From: Anoxynatronum buryatiense
GTDB taxonomy: Bacteria > Bacillota > Clostridia > Peptostreptococcales > Tindalliaceae
Reading direction: 5' to 3'
Assembly (NCBI RefSeq): GCF_900182905.1
Contig: NZ_FXUF01000001.1
Coordinates: forward strand, 248,001-312,000
Length of the DNA: 64,000 bases
The notes under the pieces are model-generated. The model was not told the DNA's origin. It ran no database searches and saw nothing but the letters and a program-made list of their open reading frames with translations. The position numbers were made by a program, and so were the translations under genes. Shown piece after piece: positions 1-8,604 of this stretch (position 1 is its first letter; each line of letters begins with the position of its first letter).

Positions 1-881
1 TAACCAAAGTCCCGCAAAGAGGCCGCCTGATCACGCCAGCCTTCTTTCACTTTTACCCACAGCTCCAGATATACTTTCACTCCCAGAAAACGCTCCATAT
101 CTTCCCGGGCACTTTTGCCGATTCCTTTTAACTTGCGGCCATTTTTGCCTATGATCATCCCCTTGTGGGATTTCTTTTCACAGAAGATGGTGGCCTGCAC
201 TTCCATCAGCTGTTTTTCTTCATTGAGTCGCATGCGCTCCGTCATCACCGCTACCCCGTGGGGTATTTCCTGCTCCAGATACTGGAGCACTTTTTCGCGA
301 ATGAGCTCTGCCATAATCACCCGCTCCGGCTGGTCAGTGATCATGTCTTCAGGGAAGTACCGGGGCCCCTCAGGAAGATGTGCTTCCAGCTCCCGCAGCA
401 ACTGCTCCAAATTAACTCCCAATGTTGCTGAAAGAGGAATAATCCGTTGAAAACGGCCGGTTGTTTCATAAAGACCGTAACAATGATCCAGCTGCTCGCC
501 GTTGGAAAGGTCAATTTTATTAATCACCAGAATCACCGGTGTTTTGATCTCTGCCAGCATCTCCATAATATACCGGTCGCCCGGCCCTATGTCATTTTCC
601 GGTTCAACAAGGTACAGAATAACATCCACATCGGCCAGGGTATTCATGGCACTTTGCATCATAAAGTCACCCAGCTTGTTTTTGGGACGGTGAAGTCCCG
701 GCGTATCCACCAACACCATCTGGCTTCCAGGGCGGTTTAAAACTCCCCGGATGCTGTTACGGGTGGTTTGGGGTTTTGAAGACATGATGGCCACTTTTTC
801 GCCGATCAGTCGATTCATGAGGGTCGATTTTCCCACATTGGGACGACCCACAACGGCTACAAAACCTGATTTAAAGGTCAT
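1..881 (-). CDS. era: GTPase Era (3' end cut by window edge)
   Basis: Era is a ribosome-associated GTPase that binds the 3' end of 16S rRNA and assists 30S assembly. The frame read from the ATG at 881 gives 293 residues with no stop before the window edge. G1 GRPNVGKS lies at about 12-19, G3 DTPG at 59-62 and G4 NKID at 121-124. A KH-type RNA-binding segment with GMIIGKNGRKLKGIG follows near residue 230. The last visible residues are LRDFG, normally almost the end of Era, so at most a few codons are missing. The start overlaps the end of cdd by 11 bases, so the two are probably translationally coupled. The identification is secure. Confidence 0.95.
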   Translation of the reverse strand, partial: MTFKSGFVAVVGRPNVGKSTLMNRLIGEKVAIMSSKPQTTRNSIRGVLNRPGSQMVLVDTPGLHRPKNKLGDFMMQSAMNTLADVDVILYLVEPENDIGPGDRYIMEMLAEIKTPVILVINKIDLSNGEQLDHCYGLYETTGRFQRIIPLSATLGVNLEQLLRELEAHLPEGPRYFPEDMITDQPERVIMAELIREKVLQYLEQEIPHGVAVMTERMRLNEEKQLMEVQATIFCEKKSHKGMIIGKNGRKLKGIGKSAREDMERFLGVKVYLELWVKVKEGWRDQAASLRDFG

Positions 882-1305
882 GTGAATGAGCTCCTTCCCT
901 GCTGTTTTCCAGATCATCCGGTGTAAAGGAATGGGGAAGTATGTCATTCATTGTATAAACCCGGTAATCTTCAGGTGTTTTGGCAACAATGATTTCCAGT
1001 TCCTTTCCAAATTCCACCATCACCTGCCTGCAAATACCACAGGGAAAAGTGTACGCATTTGGATCCCCAACCACAGCAATGGTCTTAAAGCGACGTTCAC
1101 CTTCGGATACTGCTTTAAAGATGGCTGTGCGCTCTGCACAGTTAGTACCGCCATAAGAAGCACATTCCACATTGCATCCGGTATAAACTTTGCCGGAGAC
1201 TCCAAGCAAAGCGGCTCCCACTTTGAAATGAGAATATGGAACGTAAGCATTTTCTCTAACTTCAAGGGCTATCTGAATCAAATCCTGGTGTGTCATTTTT
1301 TTCAT
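871..1305 (-). CDS. cdd: Cytidine deaminase
   Basis: This enzyme deaminates cytidine and deoxycytidine to uridine forms in pyrimidine salvage. The 144-residue product has the homotetrameric CDA zinc site: Cys56-Ala-Glu58 (catalytic Glu) and PCGIC with Cys89 and Cys92. The N-terminal YVPYSHFKVGAAL substrate loop is also typical. The C-terminus runs about 10 residues beyond the usual 130-135 (EGAHSHDL). The start is MKKMTHQ; the internal Met4 is an alternative. It sits directly upstream of era and overlaps its start by 11 bases, the common Firmicutes order. Confidence 0.95.
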   Translation of the reverse strand: MKKMTHQDLIQIALEVRENAYVPYSHFKVGAALLGVSGKVYTGCNVECASYGGTNCAERTAIFKAVSEGERRFKTIAVVGDPNAYTFPCGICRQVMVEFGKELEIIVAKTPEDYRVYTMNDILPHSFTPDDLENSREGAHSHDL

Positions 1306-1366
1306 CCTCTCTTATAGGGTGCCTCTTTACCACTGGTGAACTCCAGTCTGACAGGCATATTTGCCT

Positions 1367-2485
1367 TTACGGTGTTTCAGTTGCTTCTACAGGCTTAACC
1401 AGCGTGATTTCCTGACGTTCCGGAAAAATAGCAATATAGGTTTTTCCAGGATTCATGGTGAGGGGGAGGCCTGTTTTGGCTTCAACATAGACGGTGGGTT
1501 GGTTATAACCTGCCTTACTCCATTCGATGGCAACCGTACGCCCTTCTGAAATATAATGACCTTTGCCGCTTCCAATAATGCTGATCTCCCGACGACCGGC
1601 ATCATCACCGGGAATCACGAAAATATTGGTGCGCTGGACTATCAGGTTGGTGAAGCGCAACGGTTCGCCTGTCATCTCATCAAGATGAGGTTCTCCCGAT
1701 TGATATTTGATATATTCCCGGGTTTCGGGTTCATAATCAAAAGTTGATATGTAGGCATTTGAAAAGGGGATCGTCACATAGTCGGCCCGCTGCCCCAAGG
1801 GTGCTTTAGGTTCGCTTCGAAATAGCAGTCCACTTTCAAAATCGTCGGCCACTTCTCTGCGATAACCTGCTTTTTCCCAAGCTTCATCAATCAGCTCATG
1901 ACTGGTGTAGACGCTGTGTTCCAGCATGCGGGGAATGGCGCGCCGTTCAGGGTCTCTCCAACTTAGTACACCGTCAGGTTTTGGCAGTCCATCAAGATTT
2001 GGTGCTTTCATACGACTGATGTACTCATAGGCCTGGGGGCTTCCGCCATAGTGCATGTAGAGTGCGTCGTGGCTGGCGGCCATATCCAGGTAATAGTGAC
2101 GGGCACTGCGAATGGGGCCGATTTTCGCTGCATCGTACACATGAAAAACCGCCAGCAAGCGGGTGATATTGCCTTCAGCCAGGGTTTCATAGATAATGTC
2201 TGCCTGAGAAATACCGCTTTGAGGGTAAGCCACCTTGATATTGTTAATTTGCATGGCCACCGGCCGCACCGACGCCATTTCTTCAGGAATCCATAAGCCG
2301 GTGAGCGGGCTCTTTGCCATTCCCTCCGGAATGGGATTTGGTTCCGGTTCTTCTGTCATGATTTCTTCAACTATGGATTCTTCCAGTTCTGCAGGGTCTT
2401 CCTGAGGTGCTGATGATCCACATCCGGCGGACCACAGTGAAACCATCAGAAGCAACAGTATCAGCCATTTGACTCGATTCTTCAA
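1367..2485 (-). CDS. DUF3048 lipoprotein (YerB-like)
   Basis: This is a 372-residue secreted lipoprotein. A signal peptide ends in the lipobox WSAGC with Cys22 as the lipidation site, followed by an acidic linker of about 35 residues. The rest matches the DUF3048 family by its recognisable stretches: LTGLWIPEE, RPVAMQINN, YPQSGISQADIIYE, IGPIRSARHYYLD, and the C-terminal half with GETVAIEWSK-like and MNPGKTYIAI segments. The molecular function of YerB proteins is not established. It lies between the dgk/PAP2 gene and cdd in an otherwise conserved operon and is probably co-transcribed. Confidence 0.85.
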   Translation of the reverse strand: MKNRVKWLILLLLMVSLWSAGCGSSAPQEDPAELEESIVEEIMTEEPEPNPIPEGMAKSPLTGLWIPEEMASVRPVAMQINNIKVAYPQSGISQADIIYETLAEGNITRLLAVFHVYDAAKIGPIRSARHYYLDMAASHDALYMHYGGSPQAYEYISRMKAPNLDGLPKPDGVLSWRDPERRAIPRMLEHSVYTSHELIDEAWEKAGYRREVADDFESGLLFRSEPKAPLGQRADYVTIPFSNAYISTFDYEPETREYIKYQSGEPHLDEMTGEPLRFTNLIVQRTNIFVIPGDDAGRREISIIGSGKGHYISEGRTVAIEWSKAGYNQPTVYVEAKTGLPLTMNPGKTYIAIFPERQEITLVKPVEATETP

Positions 2486-2552
2486 GGGATGCCTTCCTCC
2501 TTAGCGTGTCTTGATTCTTGTGATTTGGAACGCTTGATTGATTTATTCTAAC

Positions 2553-3257
2553 TTAAAGAAATAACTGAAACAGCAAGACAGTCACCAACAACCCCAAAAG
2601 AGCACCTGCAGCGACTTCCAGCAAACTGTGGATTTTCCCTTCTACACGACTCTGTGACACCAACACCGCCAGCAGAAAAGACAGGCTGGCAACCAGCACA
2701 TGATTTGATATAAAGGTGATGGCAGTCGCCGTTGCAAAAGCCAGGGCTGCGTGACCACTGGGCATGCCACCGGACATTGGTGTTCCTTTCCCCCGGCCAA
2801 AATATGCTTTGGCGGCAACGGTGGCCAACACCACCACCATCAGGGCAATAAAGGTGATATGTATATCTGACTGACGCACTGTTTCAAGCACTTGTTTGGA
2901 AAGGGGATTGAGATGCTGAAAAAAAAGCAGATAAGCTACAATTAGTGCATTGAGGGCTGCGATCAGCACTGCCCCGGCAGCCACATTCTTAGCGATCTTG
3001 GCAAAAATATTGTATTGATCAGTCATCAGATCAATGGCTGACTCAATGGCGGTGTTAATCATTTCTGTCACCAGCACCAGAGAAATGGTGGCAATGAGGA
3101 TCACCAGTTCCAGTCGGGTCAAATGAAAAAAGAGGCTCATGACCAGAACTCCCACGGCCGCGGCCACATGGATTTTCATGTTGCGCTGTGTTTTCAGTGC
3201 GTAAATGATTCCTTGAAAAGCGTAGTTGAAGCTGTCCATGAGATTTCGTGATTTCAT
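2553..3257 (-). CDS. Fused undecaprenol/diacylglycerol kinase and PAP2 phosphatase
   Basis: The 234-residue membrane protein joins two lipid-phosphate enzymes. Residues 1-115 are a DgkA-type kinase with the family signature around EMINTAIESAID (Glu65, Asn68, Glu72) and three hydrophobic segments. Residues 125-234 are a PAP2 phosphatase with KGTPMSGG, PSGH (166-169) and SRVEGKIHSLLEV (Arg204, His210). The likely substrates are undecaprenol and undecaprenyl phosphate or pyrophosphate, so it may serve the lipid carrier cycle; this is inferred. The ATG has a GGGAGG ribosome binding site 6 bases away. The gene follows ybeY, the usual position of dgkA. Confidence 0.88.
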   Translation of the reverse strand: MKSRNLMDSFNYAFQGIIYALKTQRNMKIHVAAAVGVLVMSLFFHLTRLELVILIATISLVLVTEMINTAIESAIDLMTDQYNIFAKIAKNVAAGAVLIAALNALIVAYLLFFQHLNPLSKQVLETVRQSDIHITFIALMVVVLATVAAKAYFGRGKGTPMSGGMPSGHAALAFATATAITFISNHVLVASLSFLLAVLVSQSRVEGKIHSLLEVAAGALLGLLVTVLLFQLFL

Positions 3258-3275
3258 GCCGGTCCTCCCGGCGGC

Positions 3276-3737
3276 CTAGCGAATCAATGCCAGCCGCTTC
3301 ATGATGGTCTCTTCTTTTTCCCGCATCATCTGCTTGTCTTTCTCTGTCATATGATCATATCCCATAAGATGCAGGGTACTGTGAACCACCAGGTAGATCA
3401 TTTCCCTGTCAACACTGTGTCCATACTCGGTTGCCTGTTCCAGCATTTTTTCAACAGAAATCACAATGTCTCCCAACAGTTTTTCAGGGGCGTTGTCAGG
3501 CGTATCCATGGGAAAGGAAAGCACGTCGGTGGGTTGGTCTTTACCCCTGTAGTCACGGTTCAGGGCCTGAATTTCTTCATTCATAACAAAGGAAAGGCTG
3601 ACTTCGAAATCTTTCGGCCAGTCTTCCAGTTCATAGCAGGCAGTCACCGCCTGCTGAATCAGCTGTTCTTGTTGGAGTGTCAACGTGATGATATCTTGCC
3701 GATGATCAATGTCGATGAGAATGTCTCTTTGATTCAT
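3276..3737 (-). CDS. ybeY: Endoribonuclease YbeY, 16S rRNA maturation
   Basis: YbeY is a zinc endoribonuclease involved in 16S rRNA 3' processing and 70S ribosome quality control. The 153-residue product has the metal site HSTLHLMGYDH (His119, His123, His129) and the conserved RGKDQPTDVLSFP segment at about 64-76. Its ATG overlaps the stop of pgpH in an ATGA arrangement, implying translational coupling. The phoH-pgpH-ybeY-dgk-cdd-era order is standard in Firmicutes. Confidence 0.96.
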   Translation of the reverse strand: MNQRDILIDIDHRQDIITLTLQQEQLIQQAVTACYELEDWPKDFEVSLSFVMNEEIQALNRDYRGKDQPTDVLSFPMDTPDNAPEKLLGDIVISVEKMLEQATEYGHSVDREMIYLVVHSTLHLMGYDHMTEKDKQMMREKEETIMKRLALIR

Positions 3738-5839
3738 GGTGATTTTCCTTTCAATTCCTTCAGATCCATTTCCGGGTATTGGATACGTTCATGAAGGATC
3801 CCCGCCAGAATCCGGGTGAAAATTTTGCGAACTTCTTTCAGCTCTCTCAGGGTTAACTGACTGTCTTCCAGTTGACCATCGTCCAGTTTGCCCTGTATGA
3901 TCTTCTGCACCATTTGTTCGATTCTGTCCCGCGTGGGGTTTTCCATGCTGCGAACTGCGGCTTCCACCGAGTCGGCCAACATTAAGATCGCCGTCTCTCT
4001 GCTCTGAGGGATCGGACCATTATAGCGATACATGTGTTCATCAATTTTCTCAGGCTCGCTACTGGCACTTTTAGCTTTGTGAAAAAAATATGCTGCCAGT
4101 GTGGTGCCGTGGTGTTCTTCGATAAACGCTCTGATTTTGACAGGCAGCCGGTGCTTCAATGCAATTTCCAGGCCTTCTTTCACATGCCCTGTAATAATGA
4201 GGGCACTGAGAGATGGTGCCAGTTTATCATGGGGATTCTCCATCATATACTGGTTTTCTTTGAAAAAGAAAGGACGTTTCAGTTTGCCGATATCATGATA
4301 GAAAGCTCCTGTGCGTACCAGAAGTCCGTCACCGCCAACAGCATTCACGGCAGATTCTGCCAGATTTCCCACAACGATACTGTGATGGTATGTTCCCGGC
4401 GCCTCCATAAGCAACCGCTTCAGCAAGGGATGGGATGGGTTAGACAGCTCGATGAGCTTTAACGGCGTTAGGATCGAAAACGTATACTCCCAGAAAGGCA
4501 GGGATCCTATGGTTAAAACCGCACATAAAATACCGTTGAGAAAAGCATAGATCAAATCCATCCACAAACGAACACTTTCGTGCATACCCACCAGGCGGAA
4601 TACAGTGACCATCACCACATTCGCCGCTCCGATAATGACACCTGAAATGAAAATATTGCCCCGTTGCTGAGTGTTCATCATACTGAGCACTCCAGCGGTG
4701 CCGCCCACCAGGCCCATCATAATCATTAGAACGTTGTTCCCGGTGGAAAGCCCCACCAAAAGGGTAATCATGGTATTCGCCATCAGCGCCAGTCGGGGGT
4801 CTACCAGCAGTGATAACAGCATAGCTCCTGCAGCTGTTGGAATCAGATAGGGAGACAAGATAAAAATGGGGCGTGTCATCAGACTGATGAGGGTGATAAT
4901 GAGGACAATCAGAAGCAGTTTGTCCAACTGATGCAACAGAACTGGATGAAATTGCCACAGATAACCCACAAACAACAGCATTACCAAGAGCACCACCAGG
5001 GTGATGCCGGCATAAAGCAGGTAGTTTGGTTGATACTCACCCTCCACCAGTCCCAGCTCACGCATGAGAGCCAGTCGGTCAGCAGTCACCCGGTCACCCT
5101 GACGCAGAATAGCCTCGCCCCGACGGATCACCACCGGTTCAATGCTTTCCTCCGCTTCCTGACGGGCATTTTCTGTCGCTTCCACATTTAAAAACTCGTT
5201 GGGGCGAATAGTTGAGTTGATAATAGTCACGGCTGTTTCCCTTAAGTTTTCCTCGAACTCTGTCAGGGTACCGACATATTCCCGAATCTGACCTTTCTCC
5301 CATTGTAAATCTGCCACTTTGATACCCTGGTTCATTCGCTGGGCAATTATTTCATAGAGATAGTTCTGCAAATTCTGTAGCCTTTCCACCGGTGTTTCTG
5401 CCAAAACCAACAGTTGGTATCCAGTGATTCCCAGCATGTTGTCCTGCAGTTCGGCCACTATTTCTTCCGGTGTCACTTCTTCCATTTCACGAACTTCAAA
5501 GACCAAATCAAACAGCGAATCGATATCTCTTTTTACTTCTGGGTAAATTCCCTGGTCCAGCCGATAAACAGGCTCAACACGACTCATGGCTTCTGAACGC
5601 AGCTGCTGGGTGCGGTGCTGATCCACGATCAACTTTGGTGATAACACTTCTTCAGGGGCTGCCTGACCGACACGCAAATCATATTTGGGTGGCTGAAGAC
5701 TTGCCAAGAGCGTAAAAAAGAGCACCAAGAAAAAAAGCAGACACATCAGTACATATCCTGCGATCCGCTTCATTTCCAGCCTTCCCGATTCTGCAGGTGT
5801 CCCCTTTTTCCTTTTCTTCCATCCATCTATCAATGTCAT
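3734..5839 (-). CDS. pgpH: 7TM-HD family cyclic-di-AMP phosphodiesterase PgpH
   Basis: The 701-residue membrane protein has an N-terminal transmembrane helix (about 28-50), a large extracytoplasmic 7TMR-HDED domain (to about 265), a seven-helix membrane block (about 275-460) and a cytoplasmic HD domain. The metal-binding motifs are HHSIVVGNLAE near 485, HDIGK near 515 and EEHHGTT near 570. Characterised members hydrolyse c-di-AMP to pApA and so affect osmotic and wall homeostasis. Substrate is assigned by family, not proven here. Genes either side are phoH and ybeY. Confidence 0.92.
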   Translation of the reverse strand: MTLIDGWKKRKKGTPAESGRLEMKRIAGYVLMCLLFFLVLFFTLLASLQPPKYDLRVGQAAPEEVLSPKLIVDQHRTQQLRSEAMSRVEPVYRLDQGIYPEVKRDIDSLFDLVFEVREMEEVTPEEIVAELQDNMLGITGYQLLVLAETPVERLQNLQNYLYEIIAQRMNQGIKVADLQWEKGQIREYVGTLTEFEENLRETAVTIINSTIRPNEFLNVEATENARQEAEESIEPVVIRRGEAILRQGDRVTADRLALMRELGLVEGEYQPNYLLYAGITLVVLLVMLLFVGYLWQFHPVLLHQLDKLLLIVLIITLISLMTRPIFILSPYLIPTAAGAMLLSLLVDPRLALMANTMITLLVGLSTGNNVLMIMMGLVGGTAGVLSMMNTQQRGNIFISGVIIGAANVVMVTVFRLVGMHESVRLWMDLIYAFLNGILCAVLTIGSLPFWEYTFSILTPLKLIELSNPSHPLLKRLLMEAPGTYHHSIVVGNLAESAVNAVGGDGLLVRTGAFYHDIGKLKRPFFFKENQYMMENPHDKLAPSLSALIITGHVKEGLEIALKHRLPVKIRAFIEEHHGTTLAAYFFHKAKSASSEPEKIDEHMYRYNGPIPQSRETAILMLADSVEAAVRSMENPTRDRIEQMVQKIIQGKLDDGQLEDSQLTLRELKEVRKIFTRILAGILHERIQYPEMDLKELKGKSP

Positions 5840-5862
5840 ACCGGACCTCCTGATGGTGTCTT

Positions 5863-6828
5863 CTATTTCTGTGACTCCGAGGCTTCGTAGGCCCGGATGA
5901 TTTTCTGCACCAGCGTGTGCCTCACCACATCTTTATCATTCAAATAAACAATGCCAATCTCTGGGATACTTTTGACTACATCCAATGCTTCCACTAAGCC
6001 GGATGACTTACCCCTTGGCAAGTCAATCTGCGTAATATCACCGGTCACCACTGCCTTTGACCCAATACCCAGGCGGGTCAAAAACATTTTCATCTGTTCC
6101 CGGGTGGTATTTTGGGCCTCGTCAAGTATCACAAAGGCATGATCCAGTGTTCGCCCTCTCATATACGCCAATGGCGCCACTTCAATAAGTCCCCGTTCCA
6201 TATACTTCTGGAACTTATCGACTCCCAAAATGTCGAAAAGGGAATCGTAGAGAGGCCGCAGGTATGGGTCAATTTTATCTTTCAGGTCTCCAGGTAAAAA
6301 GCCCAGGCTTTCGCCGGCTTCAATCGCCGGTCGTGTGAGGATAATTTTGTTCACTTCTCTGCTTCCAAATGCTTTCACCGCCATGGCGACGGCCAGATAA
6401 GTTTTGCCTGTTCCTGCAGGACCAATGCCAAAGGCGAGGTCTTTCTGCTGCATCGTTCGAATGTAATGGGCCTGACCCAATGTTTTGGACTTTATCATGC
6501 GGCCTTTAGCCGTCATGTAGACCGGCTCTTCCATAAACCGGTTCATGTGCTCCACCTGATCATCCTGAATCAAACTGATGAGGTAGGCCACTTTCTGGGG
6601 AGTCAATGTCTCTCCTTTGTCTTTTGCGGCCAGCAGACCTTCCACCAGTTGTGTCGCTGCTTTAATTCCGGCATCCGGCCCCAGAAGCAAAACGGCTTCC
6701 TGGCGTGCAACCATCTCAACACCAAAGGCTTCTTTGACAAGTCTGGCGTGTTCGTCTGCCGAACCAAAAAGCGCTTGCATCCATTCCGCTTTGATCACGG
6801 GAATAGATCTTTGAGCTGTCTGATTCAA
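5863..6828 (-). CDS. phoH: PhoH-family ATPase
   Basis: The 321-residue cytoplasmic P-loop ATPase has Walker A GPAGTGKT at 136-143, a Walker B region with VILDEAQNTT, and TGDITQIDLP further on. PhoH/YbeZ proteins are thought to act with YbeY in RNA metabolism, which fits the operon. This is the first gene of the phoH-to-era operon; a sigma-A-like promoter lies just upstream (6884-6912). An AGGAGG-like site precedes the ATG. Confidence 0.94.
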   Translation of the reverse strand: MNQTAQRSIPVIKAEWMQALFGSADEHARLVKEAFGVEMVARQEAVLLLGPDAGIKAATQLVEGLLAAKDKGETLTPQKVAYLISLIQDDQVEHMNRFMEEPVYMTAKGRMIKSKTLGQAHYIRTMQQKDLAFGIGPAGTGKTYLAVAMAVKAFGSREVNKIILTRPAIEAGESLGFLPGDLKDKIDPYLRPLYDSLFDILGVDKFQKYMERGLIEVAPLAYMRGRTLDHAFVILDEAQNTTREQMKMFLTRLGIGSKAVVTGDITQIDLPRGKSSGLVEALDVVKSIPEIGIVYLNDKDVVRHTLVQKIIRAYEASESQK

Positions 6829-6883
6829 ATAGAATCCTCCTGTTCGTTTATCCTGCTATATGGGCAGTGACGTCATTTACACC

Positions 6884-6912
6884 ATTATAACGCATTGGGA
6901 GTACTACAACAA
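6884..6912 (-). promoter_or_regulatory. Sigma-A-type promoter for the phoH operon
   Basis: On the minus strand the -35 is TTGTTG (6907-6912), the spacer is 17 bases, and the -10 is a perfect TATAAT (6884-6889). It points at phoH, whose ATG is about 55 bases downstream. The -35 matches consensus only moderately. Confidence 0.6.
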
Positions 6913-6940
6913 CCATGTCATCGTAGGTTTCCCCCAAGAC

Positions 6941-6970
6941 AAAACAGCCTCCGAAACGAGGCTGTTCTGC
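6941..6970 (-). terminator. Intrinsic terminator of the nfeD-floA unit
   Basis: A perfect 9-bp stem AACAGCCTC/GAGGCTGTT with a 6-base loop is followed on the minus strand by a short U-rich run. It lies just after the stop at 6991 and separates this unit from phoH. Confidence 0.7.
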
Positions 6971-6990
6971 TTGTTCATTCAGGTTCGTGG

Positions 6991-7536
6991 TTACCGTCTC
7001 ATACTTTTGGGCTTTCCCAGTATTTCTGAGAAGATGATGCCGTTAAGCACAGTCTCTTCTGTCAGCTCAATGGCTGCTGTCTTAGGCATTTCTTTTATTT
7101 CATTTCCGTATATCGGACTCTTACGCTTCATCGTTTCGCTGGGTTCAACATTCCGCCCGTCTGTTGACTGTCCAGCCCCTCTATTCTTTGCTGCAGCGGT
7201 CACTGAAGATTTGGCAGACCTGGTGACCATCGCAGGGTCTTGCATTTCCAGACTGCGATCTTCAGGCACTTGTTCCGAAGCCTGCTTGAACTCATCCACC
7301 AGCTCCTGTTGCATTTCTCTGAAGAGATCTTGCAGTGTTCTTTTTGCCGGGCGGGCAGGCTTGGGAGGCTGAGATGGATGCTGAGTTTTAGGTTGACTGG
7401 CAGCCACTTTTGGCTGCTGGTTTTCCATTGGTTGAGGTTGCTGACGTTGTTGCCGTTGTTGGGCTTGTTTACGCCTGTTGGCCATCGAACTGATGACCAC
7501 AAATACAATGAAGATAAGGATGCTTTCAATTTGCAT
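6991..7536 (-). CDS. Membrane-anchored low-complexity protein downstream of floA
   Basis: No family was recognised. The 181-residue product starts with one hydrophobic helix (about 3-18) and then an Arg/Gln/Pro-rich cytoplasmic linker (about 20-70). A charged, probably helical segment follows (TLQDLFREMQQELVDEF, about 72-88), then a disordered stretch. It ends in a conserved-looking motif, LNGIIFSEILGKPKSMRR. An AAGGAA site precedes the ATG. It follows floA by 66 bases with no terminator between, and a terminator lies directly after it. A partner or adaptor of the flotillin assembly is possible but is inferred from position only. Confidence 0.7.
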   Translation of the reverse strand: MQIESILIFIVFVVISSMANRRKQAQQRQQRQQPQPMENQQPKVAASQPKTQHPSQPPKPARPAKRTLQDLFREMQQELVDEFKQASEQVPEDRSLEMQDPAMVTRSAKSSVTAAAKNRGAGQSTDGRNVEPSETMKRKSPIYGNEIKEMPKTAAIELTEETVLNGIIFSEILGKPKSMRR

Positions 7537-7602
7537 ACCATCACTTCCTTACTGTTCAGTGACAATGGCTTCACCAGATATTTTCAAAATATGCAGGATG
7601 TT

Positions 7603-8592
7603 CTACTGATCCTTATGGTCGCCATCATCTTTTTTAATGCGAGAAATGGCGTTGCGCATTTCTGTATCAGACATGACATTTTTCATGTTGTAGTAATCCA
7701 TCACACCCAGATTACCTTCGCGGAGAGCTGCCGCCATTGCCTTGGGCACTTCGGCTTCGGCTTCCACTACTTTCGCCCGCATTTCTTCAACAGAGGCTTT
7801 CATTTCCTGTTCTTTTGCAACAGCCATTGCACGGCGTTCCTCAGCTTTCGCCTGGGCAATCCGCTTATCAGCTTCTGCCTGATCGGTCTGCAGCTGTGCT
7901 CCGATATTACGGCCCACATCAATGTCTGCAATGTCGATGGACAGTATTTCATAGGCTGTTCCGGCATCAAGACCCTTGTTCAGAACGGTTCGTGAAATCA
8001 TGTCAGGGTTTTCCAGCACGTCTTTGTGAGATTCTGCCGATCCAACAGTGGTGACAATCCCTTCACCAACACGAGCAATGATGGTTTCTTCACCTGCACC
8101 ACCCACCAGCCGTTCAATGTTGGCCCGAACTGTTACCCGGGCTTTGGCGATTACTTCAATGCCATTTTTGGCCACTGCTGCAATTTTGGGAGTCTCAATC
8201 ACTTTCGGATTAACACTTACCTGAACGGCTTGCAACACATCACGGCCAGCCAGATCAATCGCCGCCGCCCGTTCAAATTCAAGATTAATTTCAGCTCGTT
8301 GTGCCGCAATGAGTGCGTCGATAACCCGGTTGACATCGCCACCAGCCAGGTAGTGTGCCTCCAACTTGTCGATGTTCAATGCCAGACCTGCTTTAGTGGC
8401 CTTGATCAATGGATTGACAATGCGTGATGGTGCCACACGACGGAACCGCATTCCAATCAGTGTAAAAATCCCCACGCGAACACCCGAGAAGAAGGCCGTC
8501 ACCCAGAGTCCCAGCGGAACAAAGCTTAAAAACACGGACAAAAGTACAATAACGACTGCTACAGTGATGATTAATCCAATCAAACCTTCCAT
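7603..8592 (-). CDS. floA: Flotillin-like protein FloA
   Basis: FloA scaffolds functional membrane microdomains. The 329-residue product has an N-terminal membrane hairpin (two hydrophobic stretches within 1-45) and an SPFH region. A C-terminal Ala/Glu/Lys-rich coiled coil ([18 protein letters not shown]) is typical of flotillins. It is close to the B. subtilis YqfA type in length and layout. It lies 12 bases after the NfeD/ClpP-like gene, the classical nfeD-flotillin pair. Confidence 0.95.
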   Translation of the reverse strand: MEGLIGLIITVAVVIVLLSVFLSFVPLGLWVTAFFSGVRVGIFTLIGMRFRRVAPSRIVNPLIKATKAGLALNIDKLEAHYLAGGDVNRVIDALIAAQRAEINLEFERAAAIDLAGRDVLQAVQVSVNPKVIETPKIAAVAKNGIEVIAKARVTVRANIERLVGGAGEETIIARVGEGIVTTVGSAESHKDVLENPDMISRTVLNKGLDAGTAYEILSIDIADIDVGRNIGAQLQTDQAEADKRIAQAKAEERRAMAVAKEQEMKASVEEMRAKVVEAEAEVPKAMAAALREGNLGVMDYYNMKNVMSDTEMRNAISRIKKDDGDHKDQ

Positions 8593-8604
8593 TCAAAATC
8601 CCTC

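Noticed and set aside
115-450. Plus-strand open frame opposite era
   Set aside because: It is a shadow of the Era GTPase gene, whose GTPase and KH motifs are unmistakable on the minus strand.
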